Under the pieces are notes generated by a model. It saw only the letters and a program-made list of their open reading frames with translations. It had not been told where the DNA came from and did no database searches. This document shows, in pieces, positions 26,140-35,615 of a stretch of 48,477 nucleotides of DNA (the stretch's first letter is position 1; each line of letters starts with the position of its first letter). This DNA is from Pelagicoccus mobilis. GTDB taxonomy: Bacteria; Verrucomicrobiota; Verrucomicrobiia; Opitutales; Opitutaceae. The position numbers were made by a program, and so were the translations under genes. The stretch lies in contig NZ_JAENIL010000054.1 of the NCBI RefSeq assembly GCF_016595505.1, positions 1-48,477 of the forward strand. The letters run 5' to 3'.

Positions 26140-28458
26140 ATGAAGAGAAACAAGGCTACCCTATGGGCGACGGCTTTAACACTTAGTGCGTCACCATTAT
26201 TACACTACGCATACGCTCAATCCACGGACGACGAAATCTTTAACCTGCAGCCCTTCCAGGTTACCTCCAACCGCGAGGAAGGCTACCGCGCCACCTCTAC
26301 GATTTCCGCTTCCCGCCTGAACGTCCAACTCGACGAAGTTCCCGTCAACATTCCCGTTATGACGGCAGACTTTATCGACGACACAGTCAGCGTCACCCAG
26401 CGTGAAGCGCTCGAATGGCACGCCGCCGTCGAAGGAAAGAACGTACGCGGATTCGGGACCGAGGAATTCTACCGACACGGCTTTCAACACCTTTCAGACA
26501 CTCAAGGCTTCCTCATCCAGCGTATGGAAATCGTACGTGGACCAACCGCGATTCTCAGCGGGCCGATTCACCCTGGTGGAGCGATAAATGTTATTACAAA
26601 GCAAGCCGTTCTCGACTCGAATTTCGGTGAAGCACGTTTTCAACACACGTTCGCGGAGAACCACTCCTACGGAAACATCGGATTTGATATCAACGCGGGA
26701 AACCTTGGCAAGGACACCGACTACGGAAACACCATGGCATTCCGTTTCACCGGCGCTTACCAACAAGACAGTGGACGCGGTGCATGGACTGGTAACGACT
26801 ACGGAGCCGGCCTCATGTCCTTCCGCTGGCGCCCCCAGGAAGAAACCATAATCACGGCCGAGTACTACAACTACAAGCTCGACTCCGATCGTACGGACCA
26901 CATGGCCGGGCTCCGTCTCAACATGCCTACCGACTCGGCAACCGGCTTCCAAAAGCCAGTCGGACTCGCTGCTCGCGAACAGGGCTATAGCGACATAATC
27001 AACGGAGCAAACTGGCTCGGCCCGGACGCTTCCGCGCCAGAACGGAACAATGAGTTCATCATCAATGTGAACCACAAGTTCAACGACTTCTTCTTCGTCG
27101 ACGCATCCTTCACTCGTGCCGACCGCGACCTAGACTTTATCAACATGATGCACGGCAACGGTATGGGCACCTACCAGCTTCGCTTGAAGGACGGAGCTCC
27201 CGCTGGCTCGCAAGACGTGGACGACTACCTCATCTACCGTCGCCTCGGCCCCTCCCGCCTCATCGGCAACATAGTCGATCAAATTGGCGTCATGGCGACC
27301 TGGATACCGGACTTCACCGAGAACTCGAACCACAAGGTCATGTTCGGCTACCAAAGCTTCGAACAGGACAAACTGCTCGACTTCAAGTGGTACAAAGAAA
27401 TCGGAACCGGCGAACTCTGGCATAGCCCGGTCGAAATCTCCGACTACCCTAGAGGCGACCTCTCCTACGACTTCAGCCTTCTCTACGAAGACGTCCACCT
27501 AGACCGACAAGAGGTCAACGAACAAGACACCCTCTTCGTAAACTGGACCGGCGAATGGCTCGACGAGCGCCTCCACACCATGTTCGGTCTCTTCAATACA
27601 GACCTCTCGCAAAACCAGACCAACTTCGGCACCGCCAAAGAAGTTCACGACAGCAGCAAGACCCTTCCGCAAATCGGAGCCGTCTACGACTTCACTGAAG
27701 ACTTTGGCATGTACGCTAGCTTCACCGAGTCTGCTGCCATCAACTCAAACCAAGCGCCTCCCGCCGACAACGCCGACTTCCACTTCCCGCCCAAATCCGG
27801 CGAGATGCGTGAGATAGGCTTCCGCTTTGATCTCCTCGACAAGAAGCTCGTTGGCAGCCTTGGTATCTACGAAGTCAATCAGACCGATGTCGTCTCATAC
27901 AACTCCGAGACCGAAGAATTCGTGAACCTCGGCGATGTAGAATCAACAGGCTACGACCTCGACATTTTCTACTACCCCACCGCGAACTGGTCAGTCATCT
28001 TCGGCTGGGCTCACAACGACAAGGACGTCCCCGCCCTCATCGCATCCACCGGCGGCACCGCAGCAGACCGCAACGCCTTCGCGAGCCCGCCAAACAAGTA
28101 CTCGCTCTGGACCAAGTACACCATCAAAGATGGTCCGATGCACGGCGTCTCGTTTGGTGGCGGATTCAAGCTCGTTGAAGGCACTCCGACAGAGCGTACT
28201 GTAAACGGCACTACATACCGTGCCTCGACTCCAGACCGCACCCGCTTCGATCTCTTCGTGCAAAAGAAGGGAATGTTGAACGACGACGTAGAATACTACG
28301 TTTCACTCAATGCCAGAAACCTGACCGGCAAGGAACTCATCAACCAAAACCCAGGCCTTGGATCCGGCATCGCTTACGGCTGGCGCCCAAATTCCGCCCT
28401 CCGCTACGAGTTCGATCAAGACCCGGAATACACGGTCACTACTGGTCTGAAGTGGTAG
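26140..28458 (+). CDS. TonB-dependent outer-membrane receptor (siderophore-receptor-like size)
   Basis: Outer-membrane importer. The signal peptide ends near 'YAYAQ' and is followed by 'DDEIFNLQPFQV..EEGYRA', the same lineage-specific N-terminal segment seen in the large receptor at 1815-5591. The plug domain (about 50-160) carries 'RMEIVRGPTAILSGPIHPGGAINVITK', as in FhuA/FhuE-like receptors. The barrel runs to a terminal 'GLKW'. At 772 aa it matches siderophore or small-ligand receptors, not polymer receptors. A sodium:solute symporter gene follows, so receptor and inner-membrane symporter may carry the same ligand across the two membranes. No Fur-type site was recognised upstream. Confidence 0.94.
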   Translation: MKRNKATLWATALTLSASPLLHYAYAQSTDDEIFNLQPFQVTSNREEGYRATSTISASRLNVQLDEVPVNIPVMTADFIDDTVSVTQREALEWHAAVEGKNVRGFGTEEFYRHGFQHLSDTQGFLIQRMEIVRGPTAILSGPIHPGGAINVITKQAVLDSNFGEARFQHTFAENHSYGNIGFDINAGNLGKDTDYGNTMAFRFTGAYQQDSGRGAWTGNDYGAGLMSFRWRPQEETIITAEYYNYKLDSDRTDHMAGLRLNMPTDSATGFQKPVGLAAREQGYSDIINGANWLGPDASAPERNNEFIINVNHKFNDFFFVDASFTRADRDLDFINMMHGNGMGTYQLRLKDGAPAGSQDVDDYLIYRRLGPSRLIGNIVDQIGVMATWIPDFTENSNHKVMFGYQSFEQDKLLDFKWYKEIGTGELWHSPVEISDYPRGDLSYDFSLLYEDVHLDRQEVNEQDTLFVNWTGEWLDERLHTMFGLFNTDLSQNQTNFGTAKEVHDSSKTLPQIGAVYDFTEDFGMYASFTESAAINSNQAPPADNADFHFPPKSGEMREIGFRFDLLDKKLVGSLGIYEVNQTDVVSYNSETEEFVNLGDVESTGYDLDIFYYPTANWSVIFGWAHNDKDVPALIASTGGTAADRNAFASPPNKYSLWTKYTIKDGPMHGVSFGGGFKLVEGTPTERTVNGTTYRASTPDRTRFDLFVQKKGMLNDDVEYYVSLNARNLTGKELINQNPGLGSGIAYGWRPNSALRYEFDQDPEYTVTTGLKW

Positions 28459-28465
28459 AAACAAC

Positions 28466-28489
28466 TGTAGGGCGGGGCGTCGACCCGCC
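28466..28489. repeat. GTAGG-type GC palindrome
   Basis: TGTAG followed by GGCGGG-7 nt-CCCGCC, directly after the TonB receptor stop. It belongs to the dispersed intergenic palindrome family also seen at 40985, 43597 and (truncated) 48367. Confidence 0.6.
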
Positions 28490-28562
28490 TTCACAAATCG
28501 CCTCAACGCGGCGACCTACAATCAAGTCTCAAACCTTTTCAAAATCTGAGTAACCAACCACC

Positions 28563-28607
28563 GCAGGGTTAGCTTCGCTATCGGAGCTAGCCCTGCCTTT
28601 TCTTTTT
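28563..28607 (+). terminator. Strong terminator between TonB receptor and symporter
   Basis: Stem GCAGGGTTAGCTTC pairs with GAGCTAGCCCTGC (one G-T and one bulge), followed by CTTTTCTTTTT. It ends 11 nt before the symporter ATG, so symporter mRNA must come from read-through or from a promoter inside the receptor gene's tail. Confidence 0.85.
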
Positions 28608-28618
28608 CAGCGTCGCAC

Positions 28619-30229
28619 ATGCCTTCCAGCCCGCTCACGTTCCTCGACTACCTTGCCATCGCCGCCTACCTAATCGCCGTGGCGGCGATCGGCTACACCG
28701 TATCCAAACAGGGAGCACGAACTACAAAAAAATATTTCATAGCGGACCGGAACATGCCGCACTGGGCTGTCGCCTTCACCTTGATGGCCACTCTCATCAG
28801 CAGCAACACCCTCGTCGCTCACCCAGGCATCGTCTTCAAGAACAGCATGGTCCTGGTTCCCGGCTTCCTCGTCCTACCGATCGTACTGGTCCTCATCGCG
28901 AAATTCGTCGTTCCCTTCTACCGTCGAGTCATCGGGCTCAGCGCTTACGAATACATCGAGAAACGTTTCGGACTCGAATCGCGTATGTATTCGTCATTCG
29001 GATTCCTCATTGATCGCATTTTCGACATCGGCGTCACCCTAATGACCACCGCCCTCGTGGTGAACGTAATCGCTCCTCAGTGGCCTGTGGCTTATGTTCT
29101 CTTCGGACTCGGGATCTTCACCCTCCTCTACACTATGATCGGAGGAATCGCAGCCGTCGTATGGACAGACGTATTACAAGGCGTCATTCTAATAGGTGGG
29201 GGGCTGCTGATCTTCCTCTACCTACTTTTCACACCTGCCGCAGGCGCTCCGTTCTCGACCCTTACTCACGCATGGGAGGCCGGGAAGTTCAGTTTCGGTT
29301 CAACAGAACTCACATGGGCAAGCCTCTTCGATACGGAAAACCGTACCGTCTGGATGTTCATGATCGCTATGGCGATCATCTGGACACGCAAGTACGTGAG
29401 CGACCAAAACATGGTACAACGCTACTTGCTCGCCCGCACAGACCAAGAAGCGCGGCGAGCAGCTCTTCTCGGAGCCGCCCTTTCCGTTCCGATCCTCATC
29501 GGCTTCAATCTGATCGGGGCCGCCCTTTTCGGTTTCTACGAACTGAGCGGAGCCACTCCACCCGATGTTGCAGACAAAGTGCTGCCGCACTTCATCGTTA
29601 CACAACTTCCCAACGGAATTGTCGGCTTGATTGTGGCAGCCATCCTCGCCGCCTCCATGTCCTCGGTAAGCTCCGACCTCAACAGCGTCGGCACCGTCGT
29701 GACGAGCGACTACTTCCAACGCTTCCTCCCTCGCAGTGCAGATCGGACACGCTTGCTCGTAGGCCGTACAACGGTTCTTATTGCCGGCCTTCTGGCAGCC
29801 GCGATCGGAGTCTGGCTGATCCCAAGCGAAACCTCAGAATCAACAGCCAGCCGCGTGCTCGCCTACGCGACCATCTTGTCTGCTGGGACTCTCGGGCTCT
29901 TCTCGCTCGGATTCCTCACCAAACGCGCAACCCGCCAAGGCGCTTTCGCAGGGATCGTCGCATGTCTATTATTCACCACTTGGGGAACGCTAACGCATGG
30001 CAATTCGCCCATAGTCGACCTTGGCCCTTTCAATTGGCAGATGAACTTCATTCTGCTGGGCGTCTTCGGTCACTTCGTCCTCTTTGGGGTCGGCTACTTG
30101 TATAGCCTCCTCTTTGGCGGCTATCGCCCGGCAGGAGTTGAACAGCTCGTAGTTGGAGCCGAAGTGCCCGATGAAGAGATCGCCGAGCCGGCCTACGCGA
30201 CAGGCCAACAGAAAAACGGCGACCTCTGA
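28619..30229 (+). CDS. Sodium:solute symporter (SSS family)
   Basis: Inner-membrane Na+-coupled transporter with 13-14 predicted helices across 536 aa. The N-terminal 'KYFIADRNMPHWAVAFTLMATLISSNTLVAHPG' region is typical of the family's first two core helices, and 'QNMVQRYLLARTDQEARRA' and 'AAILAASMSSVSSDLNS' match the conserved central motifs around helices 7 and 8. The substrate could be a sugar, acid or vitamin; sequence alone does not decide. It follows the TonB receptor with a terminator hairpin between them, so a shared substrate is likely but expression may be set separately. The C-terminal 40 residues are soluble and acidic. Confidence 0.92.
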   Translation: MPSSPLTFLDYLAIAAYLIAVAAIGYTVSKQGARTTKKYFIADRNMPHWAVAFTLMATLISSNTLVAHPGIVFKNSMVLVPGFLVLPIVLVLIAKFVVPFYRRVIGLSAYEYIEKRFGLESRMYSSFGFLIDRIFDIGVTLMTTALVVNVIAPQWPVAYVLFGLGIFTLLYTMIGGIAAVVWTDVLQGVILIGGGLLIFLYLLFTPAAGAPFSTLTHAWEAGKFSFGSTELTWASLFDTENRTVWMFMIAMAIIWTRKYVSDQNMVQRYLLARTDQEARRAALLGAALSVPILIGFNLIGAALFGFYELSGATPPDVADKVLPHFIVTQLPNGIVGLIVAAILAASMSSVSSDLNSVGTVVTSDYFQRFLPRSADRTRLLVGRTTVLIAGLLAAAIGVWLIPSETSESTASRVLAYATILSAGTLGLFSLGFLTKRATRQGAFAGIVACLLFTTWGTLTHGNSPIVDLGPFNWQMNFILLGVFGHFVLFGVGYLYSLLFGGYRPAGVEQLVVGAEVPDEEIAEPAYATGQQKNGDL

Positions 30230-30536
30230 GAGATCGCCGCTCTATTACCCCTAATATATACCCTTGAATACCTAAAACTGTGTGATTCAGCGGCCTCATT
30301 CTGTTTTGTTCGGCTCGTTCCTGAATCTGGAAAAAGAATACCACGAAGCCTCGAAATCCGATATAGGACCATGGTCTTATGCTGCGATCGGGAGTCGTAC
30401 CGGATGACGATAATTCTCCCCACAAAATTAGACGTAACCGCTGGCGGGCGGCGTAGTAAGGGTTAAGGTAAGAGGCTGTGCGGCGCCACCGCATGCCTTC
30501 CCAGAGTCTGTCCAACTGCACCCCCACCTCCCCGCC
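30230..30536. other. Gene-free interval with hairpins
   Basis: A palindrome CGGCGACCTCTGAGAGATCGCCG (30217-30239) overlaps the symporter stop; its T run lies on the minus strand, where no gene reads in, so it may simply end the plus transcript inefficiently. The remainder shows no gene, and no clear promoter for the permease downstream. Confidence 0.4.
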
Positions 30537-33041
30537 ATGCTCAGCTCTTCCCATGACCTGAAAGTCGGTCTCCGTTCGCTCGCCAAGGAACGTTCCTTCA
30601 GCGTGCTCGCCATCTTCGTCCTCGCCATTGGCATCTCCGCAGTGACCACCCAGCTTTCGGTGGTCAACTCCGTCCTCTACCACGCCTTCGAGTTTCCGCA
30701 AGCCGACCGGCTTGTCGATGTTCGCATGGTAGATCCCAACAACTTCACTCCCACCAATTTCAACTCGATCATGTCCACCAAGGACTTCGTCGAGGTACAA
30801 GAGATCGCTACATCCTTCGATGAACTTGCTGCCTACATCAGCGGATCCACCGTCAACATCCGCTACAAAGGACAACCCAAACGTCTCACCGGCGCCTACG
30901 TAACCCATAACTATTTCAAGACGCTCGGCGTCAGCCCAGAAATAGGGGACGACTTCCGTCCCGAAAACGATCGCGTGGGAGCTGAAAAAGTTGTGCTTCT
31001 CGCCCACTCACTCTGGAAGTCGGACTTCGATTCGAATCCCAACATCATTGGCGAGTCACTGAGAGTGAACGGTAACGTCGCAACAATCGTCGGAGTGATG
31101 CCACCTCGCTTCAACTTCCCTACTCGCGAGCAAATTTGGATTCCGCTCAACTCGGAGTTTCCAGTCCGAGAACGGGGAGATCCAGGGATCAATTTCGTCG
31201 ACGCACTCGGGCGCTTGAAAGGTGACGTATCGATCGACCAAGCACAGCTGGAAATGACGGGAATTGCCCAGCAGTTCTCCCAGAATTTTCCCGACACCAA
31301 CGAACAGTTTACCCGCGGCTTCGTTCGTCCACTCATAGACTATTTCACTCCCGGCAATCTCGCTGGAACCATCCTCTCCATGCTCGCCTTCTGCATTGGC
31401 GTCCTGCTGATCGCTTGCGTCAACGTCATGAACATGCAGTTCGCCCGCGCCACTCTCCGCGCCCGCGAACTCGCAATCAGAGCCTCCCTGGGCGCCTCCC
31501 GTTACCAGCTGATTCGCCAGATGCTCACCGAGAGCTTCCTGCTTGCGGCAATCGGTGGAGCCATTGGAGTCTCCGCTGCAGTTTGGGCAACCACAGCCCT
31601 CGACACGCACCTGCATACGAACACGCGACAGATCCCCTCCTGGATGATCATTCAGATCGATCCGAAAACCCTGGGTCTCGTACTCGGTGCCGTCTTCATA
31701 TCAACGATTGCTTCCGGACTCATCCCCGCATTCTTCGCATCCCGTACCGACGTTTCCGATACACTCAAAGAGGGAGGCCGCGGCAATACCTCCAAGGCCG
31801 CTCTAGTCGTTACTCGTTCGCTCGTCATCCTGCAGATCCTCGTCACCTGCATACTCCTAATCGGTTCCCTGCTGCAAACCCAAGCCATCATCCGCCAACA
31901 GTCTCTCGACTACGGCTACGATACGGAGTCCGTACTGGTCACCCGACTCGGTTTGATGGAAGGCGATTATCCTGAAACTGCCGATCGGGTCGACTTCTAC
32001 CGGAAGGTTCTCAAAACCGTAGAGGAGTCCGAACACTTTGAATACGCCGCGATCACCAACCGTTTCCGCATGGTTTTCTCTGGCAACGGACCTATCGAAA
32101 TTGAGGGCCGCGAATACGTGCAGAACACCGACCGCACCAACGCCCAGTTCGAGCGAATCTCGCCGGATTTCTTCAATACACTCGATGTCAAACTTCTCGA
32201 GGGACGCTTCTTCGCCGATTTCGACTCCGATCAACGGGACCCAGTTGCGATCGTCACCGAGTCTTTCGCCCGTACTCATTTCCCAGACGAATCAGCCATC
32301 GGCAAACGCTTCCGTACCACGCGGGCCAACGGGACATTCGCCGGTCCTTGGCGAAATATTGTCGGCATCGTATCCGAAGTGCGGATGCACGGCCCCTTCA
32401 ACGCAGAGCAAGAAATCCCAGGATTTTACGTCCCCTTCTTCAACAACGCCTTTGGTCCTGCCGAGGACATCCCGGTTGCTCCGCAATTTGGAACCATTCT
32501 CGCCCGACCACGCGGAGGACAGGACCCACTGCTCTTCTCCCAGCAAATCCAAGAGCTCGTCAATAAGGTAGACCCAAATCTACCGCTCTACTTCACCGAA
32601 ACCCCACGCATCGCGCTCGACAACTTCACTGCTCAAAGCCGAGTCGTCGCGAACCTCTTCGCCTTGTTCGGAATCATCGCCGTGATCCTTGCAGCGGTTG
32701 GGCTTTACGGAGTGATGAGTTTCTCCGTCAATCAACGCACCCCTGAGTTCGGTCTTCGTATGGCCCTGGGAGCCGGCAAACCCAAGATTCTCCGCATGGT
32801 CATAAATCAAGCTGCCTGGCAATTGGGAGCTGGGCTCCTTCTTGGAATCGGAGCAGCTCTAGCCATATCCCAACTCGGAGGCCAAGGTCTTGCCAACGCG
32901 TTTTTTGGCATCAGCCCTCGCGACCCACTCACCTACACAATCGTGTCCGTTTTTCTGATACTCACAGGCTTGGCATCAACCTACGCCCCCGCAATTAGGG
33001 CCACCAAGTCAGATCCCATGGTGGCCCTCAGAACAGAATGA
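30537..33041 (+). CDS. ADOP-type orphan ABC permease (MacB/FtsX-like, duplicated)
   Basis: Inner-membrane protein of 834 aa built from two halves, each a MacB-type periplasmic core followed by FtsX helices. The first helix is at about 20-45 ('SVLAIFVLAIGISAVTTQLSVVNSVL'). The first periplasmic core runs to about 275, the first FtsX block about 280-400 ('NVMNMQFARATLRARELAIRASLGAS'), the second core about 455-690, and the last FtsX block about 700-834, ending 'SDPMVALRTE'. This is the acidobacterial duplicated orphan permease pattern, in which no ATPase or adaptor gene is adjacent, as here. The role of the family is unresolved (export or envelope mechanotransmission). It is monocistronic and convergent with the lipoprotein gene. 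Confidence 0.9.
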   Translation: MLSSSHDLKVGLRSLAKERSFSVLAIFVLAIGISAVTTQLSVVNSVLYHAFEFPQADRLVDVRMVDPNNFTPTNFNSIMSTKDFVEVQEIATSFDELAAYISGSTVNIRYKGQPKRLTGAYVTHNYFKTLGVSPEIGDDFRPENDRVGAEKVVLLAHSLWKSDFDSNPNIIGESLRVNGNVATIVGVMPPRFNFPTREQIWIPLNSEFPVRERGDPGINFVDALGRLKGDVSIDQAQLEMTGIAQQFSQNFPDTNEQFTRGFVRPLIDYFTPGNLAGTILSMLAFCIGVLLIACVNVMNMQFARATLRARELAIRASLGASRYQLIRQMLTESFLLAAIGGAIGVSAAVWATTALDTHLHTNTRQIPSWMIIQIDPKTLGLVLGAVFISTIASGLIPAFFASRTDVSDTLKEGGRGNTSKAALVVTRSLVILQILVTCILLIGSLLQTQAIIRQQSLDYGYDTESVLVTRLGLMEGDYPETADRVDFYRKVLKTVEESEHFEYAAITNRFRMVFSGNGPIEIEGREYVQNTDRTNAQFERISPDFFNTLDVKLLEGRFFADFDSDQRDPVAIVTESFARTHFPDESAIGKRFRTTRANGTFAGPWRNIVGIVSEVRMHGPFNAEQEIPGFYVPFFNNAFGPAEDIPVAPQFGTILARPRGGQDPLLFSQQIQELVNKVDPNLPLYFTETPRIALDNFTAQSRVVANLFALFGIIAVILAAVGLYGVMSFSVNQRTPEFGLRMALGAGKPKILRMVINQAAWQLGAGLLLGIGAALAISQLGGQGLANAFFGISPRDPLTYTIVSVFLILTGLASTYAPAIRATKSDPMVALRTE

Positions 33042-33053
33042 ACCTTGTGAGAA

Positions 33054-33110
33054 GCGGCCTTGTGCCGCGATCAGCTTGATCAAACAACCGCAGTGTGGCG
33101 GCAAGCGCCA
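33054..33110. repeat. Cluster of short GC palindromes between convergent genes
   Basis: GCGGC-5 nt-GCCGC, then GATCAGCTTGATC, then CCGC..GCGG-type pairing, all within the 88-bp convergent gap. It probably forms a bidirectional termination or repeat element. Confidence 0.4.
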
Positions 33111-33129
33111 ACACTACATCCGCAGGATA

Positions 33130-33915
33130 CTACTCCGCCGCCTTGATGGAATAGTCAGGCAAATGGCGGAAGTGATTGCTCACTGACTTCGCGACCGAAT
33201 CGTTCAACTGATCGAAGATCTCCTTGGTCTTTTCCTCACCGAGCGCTTCGAGAACGACTTCATAAGCGTTGGGCGACGGGTCTTCCATCCCCGCCCAATC
33301 TTCAGAGGGGAACACCAACCAAACATTGTTTCCTACACCTCCCGCCTTCTGTACGCTGACGCTCCAATCATAATCCCAAGACTCAGTCTCCTTGAGCACG
33401 TTTCCAATCTGCTCGATCGCATTGAGATAATCCCACTGCCTACCGATCTTTGTCCTAACTGTATTGACCGTGAAGTACTCGTAGTCGCGACCATCGGTCC
33501 ATTTGCTCAAATCTTGCCTGTCTACAGCAATATCCGCCTCAATTGACTCAAGGTGCGGGGCTACGGTGGCATACCAATGCTCAGAAGCCTTCTTCCCAAA
33601 CTCGCTATTGTAGTACTCGTCAAAGTCCGCCCAAGAGTGCGGATAAGAACGGACATGGTAGTTTCCGAGGTCTGGGCCATTCACCACTACGAAGCACTCC
33701 CAACCCCATGTGTCTCCATTATCGCGACGCCATTGCACATGCTCCGCGAACGCTTTTTGGAAGTCAGCTTGGGAACCCATCTTGACCTCAAAGGTATAAC
33801 CGCGGCCAAGAACAGCCCCTTTTTCATCACTTTTGTGGTGATCCGAAAAAAGAGAACAAGAAAGGAAGAGTGAAACAAGAGCAGCCACGAGGGCCTTGAG
33901 GATGGGGTTTCTCAT
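33130..33915 (-). CDS. Putative lipoprotein with two ferredoxin-like (dimeric alpha/beta barrel) repeats
   Basis: Function unknown. The N-terminus has a hydrophobic stretch ending 'SLFLSC' with Cys20, a near-lipobox (Phe at -3 is unusual), suggesting lipidation and envelope location. The mature part seems internally duplicated. A first unit (about 40-120, 'YTFEVKMGSQADFQKAFAEHVQW...GWECFVVVNGPDLGNYHVRSY') and a second (about 145-235, 'YFTVNTVRTKIGRQWDYLNAIEQI...WDYDWSVSVQKAGGVGNNVWLVF') both follow strand-helix-strand-strand spacing like stress-response A/B-barrel or monooxygenase-type domains. No catalytic residue is evident. It is transcribed alone, convergent with the permease gene. Confidence 0.75.
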   Translation of the reverse strand: MRNPILKALVAALVSLFLSCSLFSDHHKSDEKGAVLGRGYTFEVKMGSQADFQKAFAEHVQWRRDNGDTWGWECFVVVNGPDLGNYHVRSYPHSWADFDEYYNSEFGKKASEHWYATVAPHLESIEADIAVDRQDLSKWTDGRDYEYFTVNTVRTKIGRQWDYLNAIEQIGNVLKETESWDYDWSVSVQKAGGVGNNVWLVFPSEDWAGMEDPSPNAYEVVLEALGEEKTKEIFDQLNDSVAKSVSNHFRHLPDYSIKAAE

Positions 33916-34193
33916 AATACGCAGGATTAGTTGGGTTAAGATCGAGAGTGCGGCACTCTCCTAGAGTCAGTATCCGTCCATCAGATACATTTATTCCATA
34001 CGCTGTTTGAGAAATAAAACGCTTATAGAGATAAGCGCAGCAGGCCGTTCGGGAGGGAGCATAGAAGTACTCCAACTCGGCTGACCCGTAAAGCGGCAAG
34101 CCAAGATTCCTCTAAACTTGTCAGCAAGCACTCTAGGAGGAGACTCCTCTCACCCGTAGCCTGCTCCCAGAAACCCCTGACCAACTCCAGAAC

Positions 34194-35546
34194 TCACACC
34201 TTCTCCGGGTCCGGGTGCTCCCAGTCTCCGCGATAGGGTCGAGCGAGTTTCTTGGTCGCTTCCTCGTCCCCAATAATCGTCCGGGTCGCTGGATCATACT
34301 TTAAGGTACGCCCTACCTCCAAAGCGACATTCCCTAGAATGCAGCAAGCACTGGAAATATGCCCTTCTTCAATATTGGAAACCGCGCGCTTCCGCTCCTG
34401 CCTCGCTTCCAAAAAGTTCGTAGCATGAACGTAATCCACTTGGCCAAAGGCGTGCCCAAACTGTCCGAAATCTACATTCTCTAGATTGTTTGTCTTGGAC
34501 AACATGTGACGGCCCTCAGGCGATCCACCATCCTTCGGCGTGAAACGATACTCTAAAGTCGTCACCCGCAAGGTCCCTTTCTCCCCAATGATGTCCGCAC
34601 CCCAGCCATCCGTCCAATGGCGCTTGGGGAACGGAGCAGCTCCCCAGGAGCGATGCTCCCAAGTCACATCGAGGTCTGGGTATTTGAATACAGTTTTCTG
34701 AGTGTCTGAGATATTGGCTGAACCTCCCTTCAGCATGTAAATACCGCCAGTCGAGCTCACCGAGATCGGCCAGCCGATACCCAACAGATGGCGAACGAGA
34801 TCAAAGATATGCACTCCCATGTCCCCAATCTTTCCGTTCCCATACTCCATGAAGTTCCGCCATCCCTTCGACTCCAGCGGCGGCACGAACGGAATTTTTG
34901 CTGCCGGCCCTGCCCAGAGGTCGTAGTCCAAATGAGCCGGCGGCTGGACCGAGTCGATTTTTCGAGCTCGACCGCCTCCGTAAAGAAAACACTCAACAGT
35001 TCCGATTCGACCCAGTTTTCCCGTATCCAGGTACTTCTTACGAACTTCCTCGTAAAGCGGACTACTACGACGCTGCAGGTTCACCTGCACGACGCGATCG
35101 TATTTGCGGGCCGCAGCCACGAGGGCTTCACCTTCCATCACGTCCACACTGATCGGCTTTTCCAGATAAACGTCAGCTCCGGCCTTCATTGCTTCGATCG
35201 CAGGTAAGGCATGCCAATGGTCGGGTGTTCCAACGATCACCACATCATGTTGATCCGCCGCCAGCATCTTCCGGAAGTCCGCATAGGTAGAAGGAGCTTT
35301 GGACTGTCTTCCCGACACCTCGTCCAATGTCTGCTGCAAATGCTTTTGATTCGGGTCACAAAGAGAAACGACTTCGACGTTCCCCACCCTCGACAAGGCG
35401 GCCAGATCCACATTCCCAAACCAGCCGCAACCGATCAGACCGACTCGAATTTTGGGGCCACTGCCAACCGCTCTCAAACTCTGAAGAGGCAACGAGCTTA
35501 AAGCTCCCGCTGCTGCCAAACTATTAATAAAGGTTCTTCTATTCAT
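34194..35546 (-). CDS. Tat-exported Gfo/Idh/MocA-family oxidoreductase
   Basis: NAD(P)- or bound-cofactor-dependent sugar oxidoreductase. The ATG at 35546 is chosen over one seven codons upstream because it starts the twin-arginine signal 'MNRRTFINSLAAAGALSSLP' directly and is preceded by AGAAAGAGAGAG, one of the few purine-rich leaders in the window. The Rossmann motif 'VGLIGCGWFGNVDL' begins near residue 35, and the family Lys lies in 'YLEKPISV'. The C-terminal half is the dimerisation/substrate domain. Exported members of this family in Verrucomicrobia and Planctomycetes are thought to oxidise glycosides to 3-keto sugars, a plausible partner for DUF1080 proteins like the one at 23978. Length of 450 aa is normal. 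Confidence 0.92.
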   Translation of the reverse strand: MNRRTFINSLAAAGALSSLPLQSLRAVGSGPKIRVGLIGCGWFGNVDLAALSRVGNVEVVSLCDPNQKHLQQTLDEVSGRQSKAPSTYADFRKMLAADQHDVVIVGTPDHWHALPAIEAMKAGADVYLEKPISVDVMEGEALVAAARKYDRVVQVNLQRRSSPLYEEVRKKYLDTGKLGRIGTVECFLYGGGRARKIDSVQPPAHLDYDLWAGPAAKIPFVPPLESKGWRNFMEYGNGKIGDMGVHIFDLVRHLLGIGWPISVSSTGGIYMLKGGSANISDTQKTVFKYPDLDVTWEHRSWGAAPFPKRHWTDGWGADIIGEKGTLRVTTLEYRFTPKDGGSPEGRHMLSKTNNLENVDFGQFGHAFGQVDYVHATNFLEARQERKRAVSNIEEGHISSACCILGNVALEVGRTLKYDPATRTIIGDEEATKKLARPYRGDWEHPDPEKV

Positions 35547-35615
35547 CTCTCTCTTTCTAAACTTCAATATCCCGCAGCCTGGCCATCCTGGCGACTCTCT
35601 GAAGCGCCAAAATAC

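Noticed and set aside
30217-30239. Palindrome over the symporter stop as a strong terminator
   Set aside because: The T run is on the minus strand, where no gene reads into it; plus-strand termination is unsupported.
30048-31007. 319-codon minus-strand frame spanning the symporter end and permease start
   Set aside because: It crosses an intergenic gap and two real genes; composition is not protein-like.
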